From Saccharibacillus sp. CPCC 101409 (GTDB lineage: Bacteria; Bacillota; Bacilli; Paenibacillales; Paenibacillaceae): a DNA stretch of 64,000 bases. Under the pieces are notes generated by a model. That model was not told the DNA's origin. It saw nothing but the letters and a program-made list of their open reading frames with translations, and searched no databases. Made by a program: the position numbers and the translations under genes. The DNA lies in assembly GCF_030518235.1 (NCBI RefSeq), contig NZ_JAULSA010000010.1, positions 124,001 to 188,000 of the forward strand. The letters are read 5' to 3'. Shown here piece after piece: positions 17,579-26,393 of the stretch (positions are counted from its first letter, which is position 1; the number at the start of each line of letters is the position of its first letter).

Positions 17579-18451
17579 ATGAATAAATCCAGATTGTTCG
17601 AGACGGCCAACGCGATCTTTATCGGCTGTATCTCGCTGCTCTGCCTGGTTCCCATGCTGCTGGTGCTGATGGTGTCGTTCACCTCGGAAGCCAGCATCCA
17701 GCAGTACGGCTACCAGCTGCTGCCCAGAGAATTCTCGCTCGACGCCTACAAGCTGCTGCTCGGCACGTCTCCGCTGTATCGCAGCTATCTGGTATCGATT
17801 ATCGTGACGGCGGTCGGAACGTTTTTCGCCGTGCTGATTACCGGCATGGCCGGCTACACGCTGGCCGCCAAGCATATCCGCTACCGCAACGGTCTGGCGA
17901 TCTTCTTTTTTATCACGATGGTGTTCAATACCGGCCTTGTGCCGTGGTACCTGATCAACCTGGAGCTGGGCCTGCGCAACAATATCTGGGCGCTTATTAT
18001 CCCGTCGCTGATCTTCAGCCCGTTCAACCTGTTTCTGGTGCGCAACTATATGTCGCAGATTCCGGGTTCGCTGAGCGAAGCGGCCAAGATCGACGGCGCG
18101 AACGATATCTATATCGCGTTCCGGATTTATTTCCCGCTGTGCATGCCGGTGCTTGCGACGATCACGCTGTTCTACGGCATCGGCTACTGGAACAACTGGT
18201 TCAACGCGATCATGCTCGTGGACAACCAGAATCTGTACCCGCTCCAGTATCTGCTGTTCAAGCTTAATTCGGAGATCAACATGATCCAGCAGATGCAGAG
18301 CTCGGGCGTGCTGGTCAGCGACGCGGTCATGCCGCAGGAATCGGTGAAGATGGCGACCGCCATTCTGACGATCGGGCCGGTCGTGCTGTTCTATCCGTTT
18401 CTCCAGCGCTACTTTGTCAAAGGCCTGCTGATCGGGTCGCTGAAAGAGTAG
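17579..18451 (+). CDS. Sugar ABC transporter permease, YtcP/LplC-type subunit 2
   Basis: The 290-residue protein starts at ATG 17579 with AAAGGAGGA ten bases upstream. It has six helices and an EAA loop LSEAAKIDGANDIYIAFRIY (about residues 165-184) typical of MalG/LplC-like partners. It completes the membrane pair with the gene at 16453, 196 bases upstream. No ATP-binding gene follows. Confidence 0.92.
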   Translation: MNKSRLFETANAIFIGCISLLCLVPMLLVLMVSFTSEASIQQYGYQLLPREFSLDAYKLLLGTSPLYRSYLVSIIVTAVGTFFAVLITGMAGYTLAAKHIRYRNGLAIFFFITMVFNTGLVPWYLINLELGLRNNIWALIIPSLIFSPFNLFLVRNYMSQIPGSLSEAAKIDGANDIYIAFRIYFPLCMPVLATITLFYGIGYWNNWFNAIMLVDNQNLYPLQYLLFKLNSEINMIQQMQSSGVLVSDAVMPQESVKMATAILTIGPVVLFYPFLQRYFVKGLLIGSLKE

Positions 18452-18527
18452 GGCGAATCAGGAGGAAGAACTGTATACGCCTCTATTCCGATTCGCGTTC
18501 TCCTGTTTGCCTGAAACCGATGCTGGA

Positions 18528-18704
18528 GTGCAGAAATCCATCTTATCCGGTCATTTGACGCTTCCTGCCAAACATCTAATGCGAAAATCCACTTTACTCT
18601 CCCGCGGAAAGCCCTAAAAGGCCGAAACGCGGGAATAAAGTGGATTTTCGCATTTGTTTGGTCGGTTTGTATCTTACTCGGAAAAATAAAGTGGATTTCT
18701 GCAC
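18528..18704. repeat. Nested double inverted repeat
   Basis: Four copies of one motif are arranged as two nested inverted pairs. The inner arms (18579-18596 and 18636-18653) are perfect 18-base complements of ATGCGAAAATCCACTTTA, with a further CCCGCG/CGCGGG stem inside. The outer arms (18528-18546 and 18686-18704) are 19 bases, built on GTGCAGAAATCCA, with two mismatches. The inner copy makes a very stable hairpin with about 39 bases between the arms. It lies between the permease gene and the convergent hydrolase gene, before a separate terminator. Confidence 0.9.
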
Positions 18705-18707
18705 GAT

Positions 18708-18763
18708 AAAAAAGCGAGGGCAGAACGGACGGGTTGCACGGTCCGTTCGCCTTCGCTTTTTTT
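18708..18763. terminator. Bidirectional intrinsic terminator
   Basis: AAAAAAGCGA and TCGCTTTTTTT flank an inner stem GAACGGAC/GTCCGTTC. It can stop the permease operon on the plus strand and the hydrolase operon on the minus strand. Confidence 0.85.
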
Positions 18764-18820
18764 CGCTTCGTCCCTTTTCGGTTCGGGGATCGCAAAGCGG
18801 TCATGCTATTCTTATACTTT

Positions 18821-21800
18821 CTATCCAATTATGCGCACGCCGCCGTCTTCCGGCCGATAAACGGTGCGCAGCGCGCCGTCCTTGTCCACCGTGAACATCG
18901 CGATGCGGCCGCGGGGCAGCTTAAAGCCGTACGCTTTGCCGGTCGACACGTCCCGAAAGGAAATATCGGTATCGGCTCCGTATTCCGAAACGAAAATATA
19001 CAGACTGCCTTCCCGGAACTCCAGCTTGCGTCCGTACACGCCCGGCAGATCGCCGCCTTCCAGCCAGTCCAGCGGAGCTTCCACTTCCGCGCGCCGCAGC
19101 GCGTAGTCGTACAGAGCGCGAATGGGTTCCCGGCGTTCGTTCAGCTCGACCGGCAGCGGGCAGTAGATAAACCGTCCGCCGCCGAGCGGGGCTTCCAGCA
19201 ATTCGACTTCGCCAAAGTTCCCTGCCGGCCGCTCGATCTCCAGGGTGTCGATCTTGCGCTCGTTGAAGCCCGCATGATACTTGTCTTCGCCGATCTTCAA
19301 CGTTTCCTCGCGCAGCACATTGCCGTTAGCCAGATCCCCGAACTCTTCCGTCAGCCGTTCCCGGGCCGGTCCCCAGTGGGCGTCCAGCCGCAGCGGTCCG
19401 GTCCACAGCACCGTGCTGCCCGCGCGCGCCAGCTCCAACAAATGCTCGAACGCCTGGTCGTCGAAGTTGTGGGCGCTCGGCACAATCACCAGGCGAGGCG
19501 GCCCGGACGCCGCGCCCCGCTCCGCGTCCGACAGCTCGCCCAGATGATACTCCCCGATTCCGCGCGGGTGCACGTTCATGCCGAGCGTCAGCACCCGCGC
19601 CGCCCGCGTCGTCGCTTCGAACGCCAGATTGCGGTTGGAGAAGTCGTTGGAGAACGGGTAAACGATCGCCACGTCTTCCGGTTTGCGATCCTCGAACAGT
19701 CCGGCGGCTTCCGTCATAAAGCGGCCGAAGTCGTACGACACGTCCGCTTCCGGTTTCTGCGTGCCGTCCGCCCGCAGCGCGCCGATATTGGATTCGTTGG
19801 CATTGTTCATAAAATAATTCGTATTCCAGATCCACTGCACCGCGCCGGCTCCGCCCGTGGAGAAGGCATACGCATACTTCCGCTCCAGGATATCGCGCAG
19901 TTCTTCTTCCGTCCGTTTGGCTCTCCCGTCGGGATGCTGGACGTGCATGATGCCGGTTTCCTGGATCAGATTCGGTTTATGCGGCGTTTTGGTGAAGATG
20001 CCGTCCCAGGCCAGACTGTCCATCTGCCACCAGCTGTGCACCGTGGTATAATCGACCGCTTCGGCGTAGAAAAAAGGCGACGGCCGCTGCGAAGCGATGC
20101 CTTCGTCCTGTCCGACCGTGACCATCTGCTTCGGATCGCCGCGCCGGATCGTACCGATCAGCTCCGACGCCCAGCGGTTGTGCATAGCCGTGCTGAACAG
20201 CGTATAATCCAGCCAGCGCAGCCACTTCTTGGGCTGGACGACGCTGCGGAAATACTTGTCGTCCGGGTCCGGGGCCTGCGCGGACTCGAACGACGGAAGC
20301 TGCTCGGGCGTCATGTTCCAGCGCTCCTGGAGACGGCGGATATCGCCGCCGAAGCGATCGCGCAGCCATTCGCTCCAGGCGCGGCGCTCGAAGTCGTCCC
20401 CGGCCGTAACCGGACCTTCGAACACGCGCCGCGGGTGAAACAGCGACGGCTCGTTGATCAGGTCCCAGTGCACGCGGGTGCTGCCGCGATGCCGGGAAAC
20501 GATCGACGCGATGAAACGCTTCTGCGCTTCCACCGAACGGGGATCGAGATACGGATTGTCGCCTTCCCACGCTTCCGGCGCGAACGAGAAGAACGTAAAC
20601 GTCACTTCCAGATCGTGCCGCGACGCCGTGAGCACAAAAGCGTCGATCGCCCGCAGCGCGTCTTCGGCGGCATGGCCGTCGGCGAACATCATCATCCGGT
20701 AGCCGGTCCAGACGCCCGTGCGGATCAGATTGATGCCGGCCCGCTTCATCTCGGCCATATCTCGGTCCCAGCGCTCCACATTCGGCAGATGCAGGAACTT
20801 GCGCGCCACGTCCGAGGTCATATACGTCATGCCGACGATCGGAACAGGTTTGCCGCCGCGCCGGAAATAATCGCGCCCCGCCGTCAAAGGCTCCCCGCTC
20901 GTCAGCAGTTCGCGATCCATGCCCCAGAACGCCTGCGTCAGCACCCGCCGCTCGCCGGCGTCCGATGCGGCTTCGCACACAATCCGGTACAGTCCCGGTT
21001 CGACGCGCAGCGGAATCGGCAGCCGCACAAACCGCAGGTCCGGCGAAGCCGGTCCGGCCGCAAGCTGGGCTTCCCCGCTCCAGAGCGCCGAAGCCCCTCC
21101 TTCTCTCTGGACTTCAAACCGAAAATTCCAATTGGCCTCCGGCGCCGACGTCCGGCCGAGCGACTGCAATTGCAGCGTGACCGACGGCTGTTCGCCCGGC
21201 TCGTAAGCGGCAAACGTGTTTTTGAGCCAGATCTCCGCCGCGCCGCGCGCCGTATAATCGGCCAGCTCCAGCAGCAGCTCCGCGCCGCCCCGCCGCCAGA
21301 AGTTCTCGTCCAACTGCTGGTTGACCAGAATCCATCGTCCGCCGGCATATTCGCCTTTATAAGATTCCAGCAGCACGACCGGAGCCGAGCGCTCCCGTCC
21401 GTCTTCGTCCACGCCGGTCAACAGCGGATAAATAAACAGGTCCATCGGACCGCTCGAACCCATTTCTTCGGGAATATCGCTTTTCTTCGACGGATGCAGG
21501 GTCAGCCCCCAGGTCGGCGCGGCGCCGAACAGCGACTCTTTTCCTTTCAGCAGCGGAAACTCGTCCGACGCTTTGAAGAAGCGCACCGACGAAGAATCCA
21601 CTTGCAGCGCGTCGTGGATATTCAGGTTCTGATGATACGCGACCTGGGGACGCTCGATGCGCAGCCCGCTTTGCGCGGCGTCTTCGCTCACCGGCTCGCG
21701 GTAAGGCGCGCCGCCCGCGTTCACCAGCCCGCCGCCTGCGCTCAGGTGCGTGCGAACAGCGCTCCAGGCGTTTTTGGGAAAATAAGAACCGTGCAGCTGT

Positions 21801-21952
21801 ACCAGCGCGTCCCATTTCCGCTCCCGCAGGCGCTGTTCCAGATTCGAGGCGTCCGCAAGCTCGGCCCGGCCGGTCAGCGCGTTCAGCGCATCGGCCGACG
21901 GACGAGCGCCGGCGTAAGGGAAATCGGCATCGTAAAAAACGAGAATATTCAT
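18821..21952 (-). CDS. Large multidomain glycoside hydrolase, clan GH-A (GH5/GH42-like)
   Basis: The 1043-residue protein starts at ATG 21952 (AGGAGG 12 bases upstream) and has no signal peptide, so it is probably cytoplasmic. The N-terminal 100 residues (MNILVFYDADFPYAG, then GGGLVNAGG) look like a glutamine-amidotransferase-like domain without an obvious catalytic Cys. A beta-rich section follows, then a TIM barrel (about 385-760) with the acid/base Glu in HWDLINEPS and a probable nucleophile Glu in LIQETGIMH. The C-terminal part has a flavodoxin-like fold (RLVIVPSAHNFDD) and a beta cap, the plan of GH42-type beta-galactosidases. Glycan specificity is unknown; it probably acts on imported oligosaccharide together with the fucosidase upstream. 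Confidence 0.85.
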   Translation of the reverse strand: MNILVFYDADFPYAGARPSADALNALTGRAELADASNLEQRLRERKWDALVQLHGSYFPKNAWSAVRTHLSAGGGLVNAGGAPYREPVSEDAAQSGLRIERPQVAYHQNLNIHDALQVDSSSVRFFKASDEFPLLKGKESLFGAAPTWGLTLHPSKKSDIPEEMGSSGPMDLFIYPLLTGVDEDGRERSAPVVLLESYKGEYAGGRWILVNQQLDENFWRRGGAELLLELADYTARGAAEIWLKNTFAAYEPGEQPSVTLQLQSLGRTSAPEANWNFRFEVQREGGASALWSGEAQLAAGPASPDLRFVRLPIPLRVEPGLYRIVCEAASDAGERRVLTQAFWGMDRELLTSGEPLTAGRDYFRRGGKPVPIVGMTYMTSDVARKFLHLPNVERWDRDMAEMKRAGINLIRTGVWTGYRMMMFADGHAAEDALRAIDAFVLTASRHDLEVTFTFFSFAPEAWEGDNPYLDPRSVEAQKRFIASIVSRHRGSTRVHWDLINEPSLFHPRRVFEGPVTAGDDFERRAWSEWLRDRFGGDIRRLQERWNMTPEQLPSFESAQAPDPDDKYFRSVVQPKKWLRWLDYTLFSTAMHNRWASELIGTIRRGDPKQMVTVGQDEGIASQRPSPFFYAEAVDYTTVHSWWQMDSLAWDGIFTKTPHKPNLIQETGIMHVQHPDGRAKRTEEELRDILERKYAYAFSTGGAGAVQWIWNTNYFMNNANESNIGALRADGTQKPEADVSYDFGRFMTEAAGLFEDRKPEDVAIVYPFSNDFSNRNLAFEATTRAARVLTLGMNVHPRGIGEYHLGELSDAERGAASGPPRLVIVPSAHNFDDQAFEHLLELARAGSTVLWTGPLRLDAHWGPARERLTEEFGDLANGNVLREETLKIGEDKYHAGFNERKIDTLEIERPAGNFGEVELLEAPLGGGRFIYCPLPVELNERREPIRALYDYALRRAEVEAPLDWLEGGDLPGVYGRKLEFREGSLYIFVSEYGADTDISFRDVSTGKAYGFKLPRGRIAMFTVDKDGALRTVYRPEDGGVRIIG

Positions 21953-22043
21953 GGGGACGATTCGCCTCCTGTTTTTTTGTTGCGTCTGTTCGGATGAATG
22001 CGTTGTGAACGGGAGTTCCGCTTTCGGCGTCCGGACGGTTCGT

Positions 22044-23398
22044 TCAGCGCTCGCGCCCGTCGGCAAACACGGACGTTCCCCGCCGGCGCGCCCATTCCGC
22101 CACTCTCGACGGGTCGCCTTCCCACAAACGCTCGCGCCCCCACTGATTGGCCGCCGGACGGCCTTCGCATTCCACGCGGATCACCGGAAACAGCCGGGTC
22201 GGCGCTTCCGCCGGCAGTCCGTCGATCACCAGCTCGCCGCCGGTCTGCTCGAAGCGAAGCTTCTGGCCGGTGGTCAGCAGCGTCACGCTTTTGACCGGCG
22301 TCGTCAGGTCGGCCAGCCTCATCTGCGGACGGCCGTCCCAGAAGCGGATAATGAGATACAAATGATTCCCGCTGACGGTCTGCCGGCCCCGGGTCACGAA
22401 TTCCGTCACCGAACCGCCGTCCGAGCCGTATACCGCTTCCCCGTGCACATCCAGCCATCTGCCGATTTCCAGCGCGCGCTCGACAAACTCCGGCGGAAGC
22501 TGGCCGTCGGCCGTCGGGCCGCAGTTGAGCAGCAGATTGCCGCCGTGCTCGCCGCCTTTTTCCGCGCATTCGCACAATAAATCCAGCAGCACGTCCGCCG
22601 GACGCCAGCGCTCGCCGATCACATGGCTCCACAGCCTCCACGTACTGACCTGGCACGATTCCCACAAACGCGTGCGGTCGGTCTCGATCAGATGCTCCGG
22701 CGTGCCGAAATCGCCCAGTGTATCGGAATCGCCGGCTCCCGCGCCGCCGTCCGCCCGGTAACCCTGACGCTCCATCGAATAGCCGAGCCGATTGTTGACC
22801 AGGATATCCGGCTGAAGCCGGCGCATCTCCTCCACCAGTTCCACGCTGCGCAGCTCGTCCGCGTTTCTCGGCCAGACGCCGTCGAAAAAGAAATGGTCGA
22901 TCCGGCCGTAATTGCTCAGCAGCTCTTTCACCTGATTATGCAAATAGTCCCGCGTCTTCTCCCAGCCTTCGGGATCTTTGGCCGGACCGTCGAAATAAGC
23001 GGGCAGACGCCAGTCGATCCACGAATAATACAGCCCGATGCGCAGGCCCGCTTTGCGGAAAGCTTCGACGTATTCGCGCACGAAATCCCGCTGCGGAGCC
23101 TGCTTGGCGCTCGAATAATCGGTAAACGCGCTGTCCCACATGCAATAGCCGTCGTGGTGAAGCAGGCGTATTTGAAACCCGCCTTTTTGGCGGTGTCCGC
23201 CCACAGCTCGGGATCGAAATGCGCAGGATTCCAGGCCGAAGCCCGCTCCGCGTACTGCCGCTGATCCAAATGTTCGCGGAACAGCACTTGTTCGCCGCGT
23301 CCGTACTGCGCATAAGGCCCCCAGTGCAGAAACAGGCCGTAGCGGCTTTCGGTAAACCATTTCCAGCGATCCGGGACGATAAATGTTTGTGTGCTCAT
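22044..23398 (-). pseudogene. Alpha-L-fucosidase (GH29), frameshifted by an apparent 10-bp deletion
   Basis: The start is ATG 23398 with AAAGGAGCG upstream; the first 80 residues (MSTQTFIVPDRWKWFTESRY onward) are a good GH29 N-terminus. After KYACFTT, around 23167-23175, the homology moves to another frame and continues as HHDGYCMWDSAFTDYSS to the stop at 22044, including the nucleophile Asp in DHFFFDGVW. The family has KHHDG at the junction. The observed TTCACCACGACGGC would arise from a CACCAC...CACCAC direct repeat by loss of one repeat plus spacer (10 bases), which also removes part of the substrate-binding His pair. The restored protein would be 454 residues. It could instead be a sequencing error. 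It lies upstream of the large hydrolase in one operon. Confidence 0.85.
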
Positions 23399-23663
23399 AT
23401 GTCGCTCCTTTCCGATCTTGAACGATTCGGCTTTTCTGCGGCGGCGGTGCCGCTTCGTGCTCACCGGCCATTGTAGCATCGGGCGCCGAAGCCCCGCGAT
23501 TCACTTTTGGACACTGCCCCTTTTCAAAGTCCATAAAAGCAAAAGGCGGAAAATTGATTTCGATTGTGCTATACTACAGAAAATTCGACGGTTTCCGCTT
23601 TGGAGCGCGCAGACCGGTTTCCGGATGCCTGCCCGGGAGCGGCGCACTGTCGAAGCTTTCTGT

Positions 23664-23692
23664 TTGACCGTTTTTCTTGTAAGCGCTATATC
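23664..23692 (+). promoter_or_regulatory. acsA promoter with overlapping cre-like site
   Basis: TTGACC (23664-23669), a 17-base spacer and TATATC (23687-23692) form a good sigma-A promoter 66 bases before the start codon. TGTAAGCGCTATAT (23678-23691), matching the first 12 cre positions, lies across the spacer and -10, where CcpA would block transcription. CcpA control of acsA is known in B. subtilis. The other bases of 23399-23663 show no gene. Confidence 0.65.
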
Positions 23693-23757
23693 TGTAAGAC
23701 GGGTAAAGTTTGCGGCTTGGCGAAGCACGTACTTCTCTTATGCGACTGGAGGCTCTT

Positions 23758-25518
23758 ATGGAAAAGGACACGGTGGAAATCATTGGCGTAGAAGCGAAGC
23801 AATCGAATCTGGGCGATTACGAAGAGGCCCGGCGCGCATTCGATTGGGCGGAAGAGGAGAAACGCTTCAGTTGGCACGAAAGCGGCCGGGTCAACCTGGC
23901 GTACGAAGCGATCGACCGGCACGCGAAGTCGGGACTGGCCGACAAGATCGCCCTGCTCTACAGCGACCCCGAACGGGACGAATCGTACACGTTCGAGCAG
24001 CTGCGGCAGGAATCGAACCGGGCGGCCAATATGCTGCGGTCCTTGGGAATCGGCCGGGGCGACCGCGTATTCATTTTCATGCCGCGCACGCCCGAGCTGT
24101 ATTTTACGCTGCTGGGCATCGTCAAGATCGGCGCGATCGCGGGGCCTTTGTTCGAAGCCTTCATGGAAACAGCGGTGCGCGACCGGCTGCAGGACAGCGG
24201 CGCGGTCGCGATCGTCACGACGCCCAAGCTGGCCGAGCGGGTGCCGGCGCACGAACTGCCGGAACTGAAGCACGTGATTCTGGTCGATACTTCGAAGCAG
24301 GAAGGCAAGCCGGCGGAGAACGACAGCCTGCTGCCGGACGATTCGCCTTTCGCCGACTTCAACAAGCTGATGAGCGAAGCGTCGACCGAAGCGGAGATCG
24401 AATGGGTCGACCGCGAAGACGGCCTGATCCTGCACTATACGTCGGGCTCGACCGGCAAGCCCAAAGGCGTGTACCATGTGCACGGCGCCATGATCCAGCA
24501 GGGTTATACCGGACGGATCGTGCTCGATCTGCGCGAAGACGACATCTACTGGTGCACGGCCGATCCGGGATGGGTCACCGGTACTTCGTACGGGATCTTC
24601 GCTCCGTGGATCAACGGCGTGACGAACGTGATCCGCGGCGGCCGGTTCAGTCCGCAGGACTGGTACCAAACGATCCAGCGCTATAAAGTTACGGTCTGGT
24701 ACAGCGCGCCGACGGCGTTCCGCATGCTGATGGGCGCGGGCGACGAAGCGGTCAAAGACTACGATCTGTCTTCGCTGCGGCATGTGCTGAGCGTCGGCGA
24801 GCCGCTGAACCCGGAAGTCATCCGCTGGGGATACCGCGTCTACGGCCACCGGATTCACGACACGTGGTGGATGACCGAAACGGGCGCGCAGCTGATCTGC
24901 AACTATCCGTCGATGGAGATTCGTCCCGGCTCGATGGGCAAACCGATCCCGGGCGTCGAAGCCGCCATTATCGACGATCAGGGCAGCGAGCTGCCGCCGC
25001 TGCGCATGGGCAACCTGGCGATTCGTACGCCGTGGCCGTCGATCATGCGCAAGATCTGGAACAATCCGGCCAAGTTCGAGGAGTATACGCGCATTCCGGG
25101 CTGGTATATCTCCGGCGACTCCGCCTACATGGACGAGGACGGCTACTTCTGGTTCCAGGGCCGGATCGACGATGTCATCAATACATCGGGCGAGCGGGTC
25201 GGCCCGTTCGAAGTCGAAAGCAAGCTGGTCGAGCATCCGGCCGTCGCCGAAGCGGGCGTGATCGGCAAGCCGGACCCGGTCCGCGGCGAAGTGATCAAAG
25301 CGTTTATTTCGCTGCGCGAAGGCTACGAAGCGTCCGACGAACTGAAAGCGGAGATTACGAAGTTCGTCAAAGAAGGCCTGTCCGCCCACGCCGCTCCGCG
25401 CGAGATCGAGTTCAAAGACAAGCTGCCGAAGACCCGAAGCGGCAAGATCATGCGCCGGGTACTCAAAGCCTGGGAGCTGAAGCTGCCGGCGGGAGATTTG
25501 TCGACGATCGAGGATTGA
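23758..25518 (+). CDS. acsA: Acetyl-CoA synthetase
   Basis: The 586-residue enzyme belongs to the ANL adenylate-forming family. The P-loop-like motif is YTSGSTGKPKG (about residues 228-238), the adenine-contact motif is DTWWMTETG, and the hinge is YWFQGRIDD-like (YFWFQGRIDDVINTSG). The catalytic lysine is Lys563 in PKTRSGKIMRR, the residue acetylated by AcuA and freed by AcuC. It converts acetate, CoA and ATP into acetyl-CoA in the cytoplasm. GGAGG stands seven bases before ATG 23758; ATG 23740 is in frame but lacks such a site. The AcuA/AcuC genes are 12 kb away rather than divergent as in B. subtilis. Confidence 0.95.
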   Translation: MEKDTVEIIGVEAKQSNLGDYEEARRAFDWAEEEKRFSWHESGRVNLAYEAIDRHAKSGLADKIALLYSDPERDESYTFEQLRQESNRAANMLRSLGIGRGDRVFIFMPRTPELYFTLLGIVKIGAIAGPLFEAFMETAVRDRLQDSGAVAIVTTPKLAERVPAHELPELKHVILVDTSKQEGKPAENDSLLPDDSPFADFNKLMSEASTEAEIEWVDREDGLILHYTSGSTGKPKGVYHVHGAMIQQGYTGRIVLDLREDDIYWCTADPGWVTGTSYGIFAPWINGVTNVIRGGRFSPQDWYQTIQRYKVTVWYSAPTAFRMLMGAGDEAVKDYDLSSLRHVLSVGEPLNPEVIRWGYRVYGHRIHDTWWMTETGAQLICNYPSMEIRPGSMGKPIPGVEAAIIDDQGSELPPLRMGNLAIRTPWPSIMRKIWNNPAKFEEYTRIPGWYISGDSAYMDEDGYFWFQGRIDDVINTSGERVGPFEVESKLVEHPAVAEAGVIGKPDPVRGEVIKAFISLREGYEASDELKAEITKFVKEGLSAHAAPREIEFKDKLPKTRSGKIMRRVLKAWELKLPAGDLSTIED

Positions 25519-25557
25519 CGGACGGAGAATCGCAAAATCGCTGTATGGTGCACGACG

Positions 25558-25593
25558 AAAAGCCCGTTCCGCCGATGGCGGATACGGGCTTTT
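25558..25593 (+). terminator. Intrinsic terminator of acsA
   Basis: AAAAGCCCGT and ACGGGCTTTT form the outer stem with CCGCC/GGCGG inside, 40 bases after the acsA stop. Confidence 0.85.
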
Positions 25594-25779
25594 GGCGTTA
25601 TCGGGCGCATTTCCCGAATGAGGACACAATCCGATCGCGACGAATACCGGTTCGTTCATTCGGTGCAGCGACCAAACTGCCAAAATGTAAAATATTTTTA
25701 TTTAAACCTTTTTGTGTTTCTAAAAAAAGCCCCCTGTTTATTAAAGCACTAAAATACATATTTCAGGAGGAATGTCCAA

Positions 25780-26376
25780 TTGAATAGCCGTGGAACCAAA
25801 ATGCTGCTGAGCTTTGCTTCGGCCTCGTTGGCTGTGCCGCTTCTGCTCGCTCCGCTTCCGTCCGCTTTTTCCGATGCTTCCGTTTATGCCGCCGTCAATG
25901 AAGCGCCTGCTCCGATGGAAGATCCCGTTCGCGCGCAGCTGCTGTATGAAATTGCAGTCTTTAAAGAAGGCGCCGAGTTAATGACTCCGTCCTCCAACCA
26001 TGGAAACCTGCCCCCTTTGTTTGAAGAGAAATATAAAAATCGAATTATCGCCGAGACGACTGCTATCGCTCAGAACGAGAGCTCTACACCGACGCAGTTG
26101 GCGAGAGCGCTCCACTACGTAGCTTTTTCCTTTCACGACTTTTTTGACAAAGGTAATCCGTACACCTCGTATATCCTGAGTAAAATGAGCGGCTATTTTA
26201 ATATGAATTTCCCAAAAAGTGATGAACCCGGCAGATATTCTGAAGAAAAAGTAAAAGCTTTGGTCGATAAATTTGTAGCTTTAAACCAAAGACTCGGTAC
26301 TGGAGAAGACGAATTTACGATTTACAAAGAGTTTGTTGAGACCCGGATGGACTTCTACGCTCATCCCAATCCTTGA
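25780..26376 (+). CDS. Secreted protein of unknown function with FIVAR-like helical segment
   Basis: The start is TTG 25780, with AGGAGG ten bases upstream and no ATG at usable spacing. The 198-residue product has a signal peptide (positive SRGTK, then hydrophobic to about residue 30, likely cut near VYAA). The mature part is mostly helical; the stretch from FEEKYKNRIIAETTAIAQ to ARALHYV has the spacing of a FIVAR module. Base composition is visibly more AT-rich than the neighbouring metabolic genes. It sits 17 bases before the next secreted protein, whose C-terminal module looks related. I do not recognise a function. Confidence 0.8.
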   Translation: MNSRGTKMLLSFASASLAVPLLLAPLPSAFSDASVYAAVNEAPAPMEDPVRAQLLYEIAVFKEGAELMTPSSNHGNLPPLFEEKYKNRIIAETTAIAQNESSTPTQLARALHYVAFSFHDFFDKGNPYTSYILSKMSGYFNMNFPKSDEPGRYSEEKVKALVDKFVALNQRLGTGEDEFTIYKEFVETRMDFYAHPNP

Positions 26377-26393
26377 CCAGGGAGGTATATCTA

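Noticed and set aside
18734-21997. 1087-codon open frame on the plus strand opposite the large hydrolase
   Set aside because: It mirrors the hydrolase codons on the other strand in GC-rich DNA, has Arg/Gln/Pro-rich low-complexity translation, no ribosome site and no domain.
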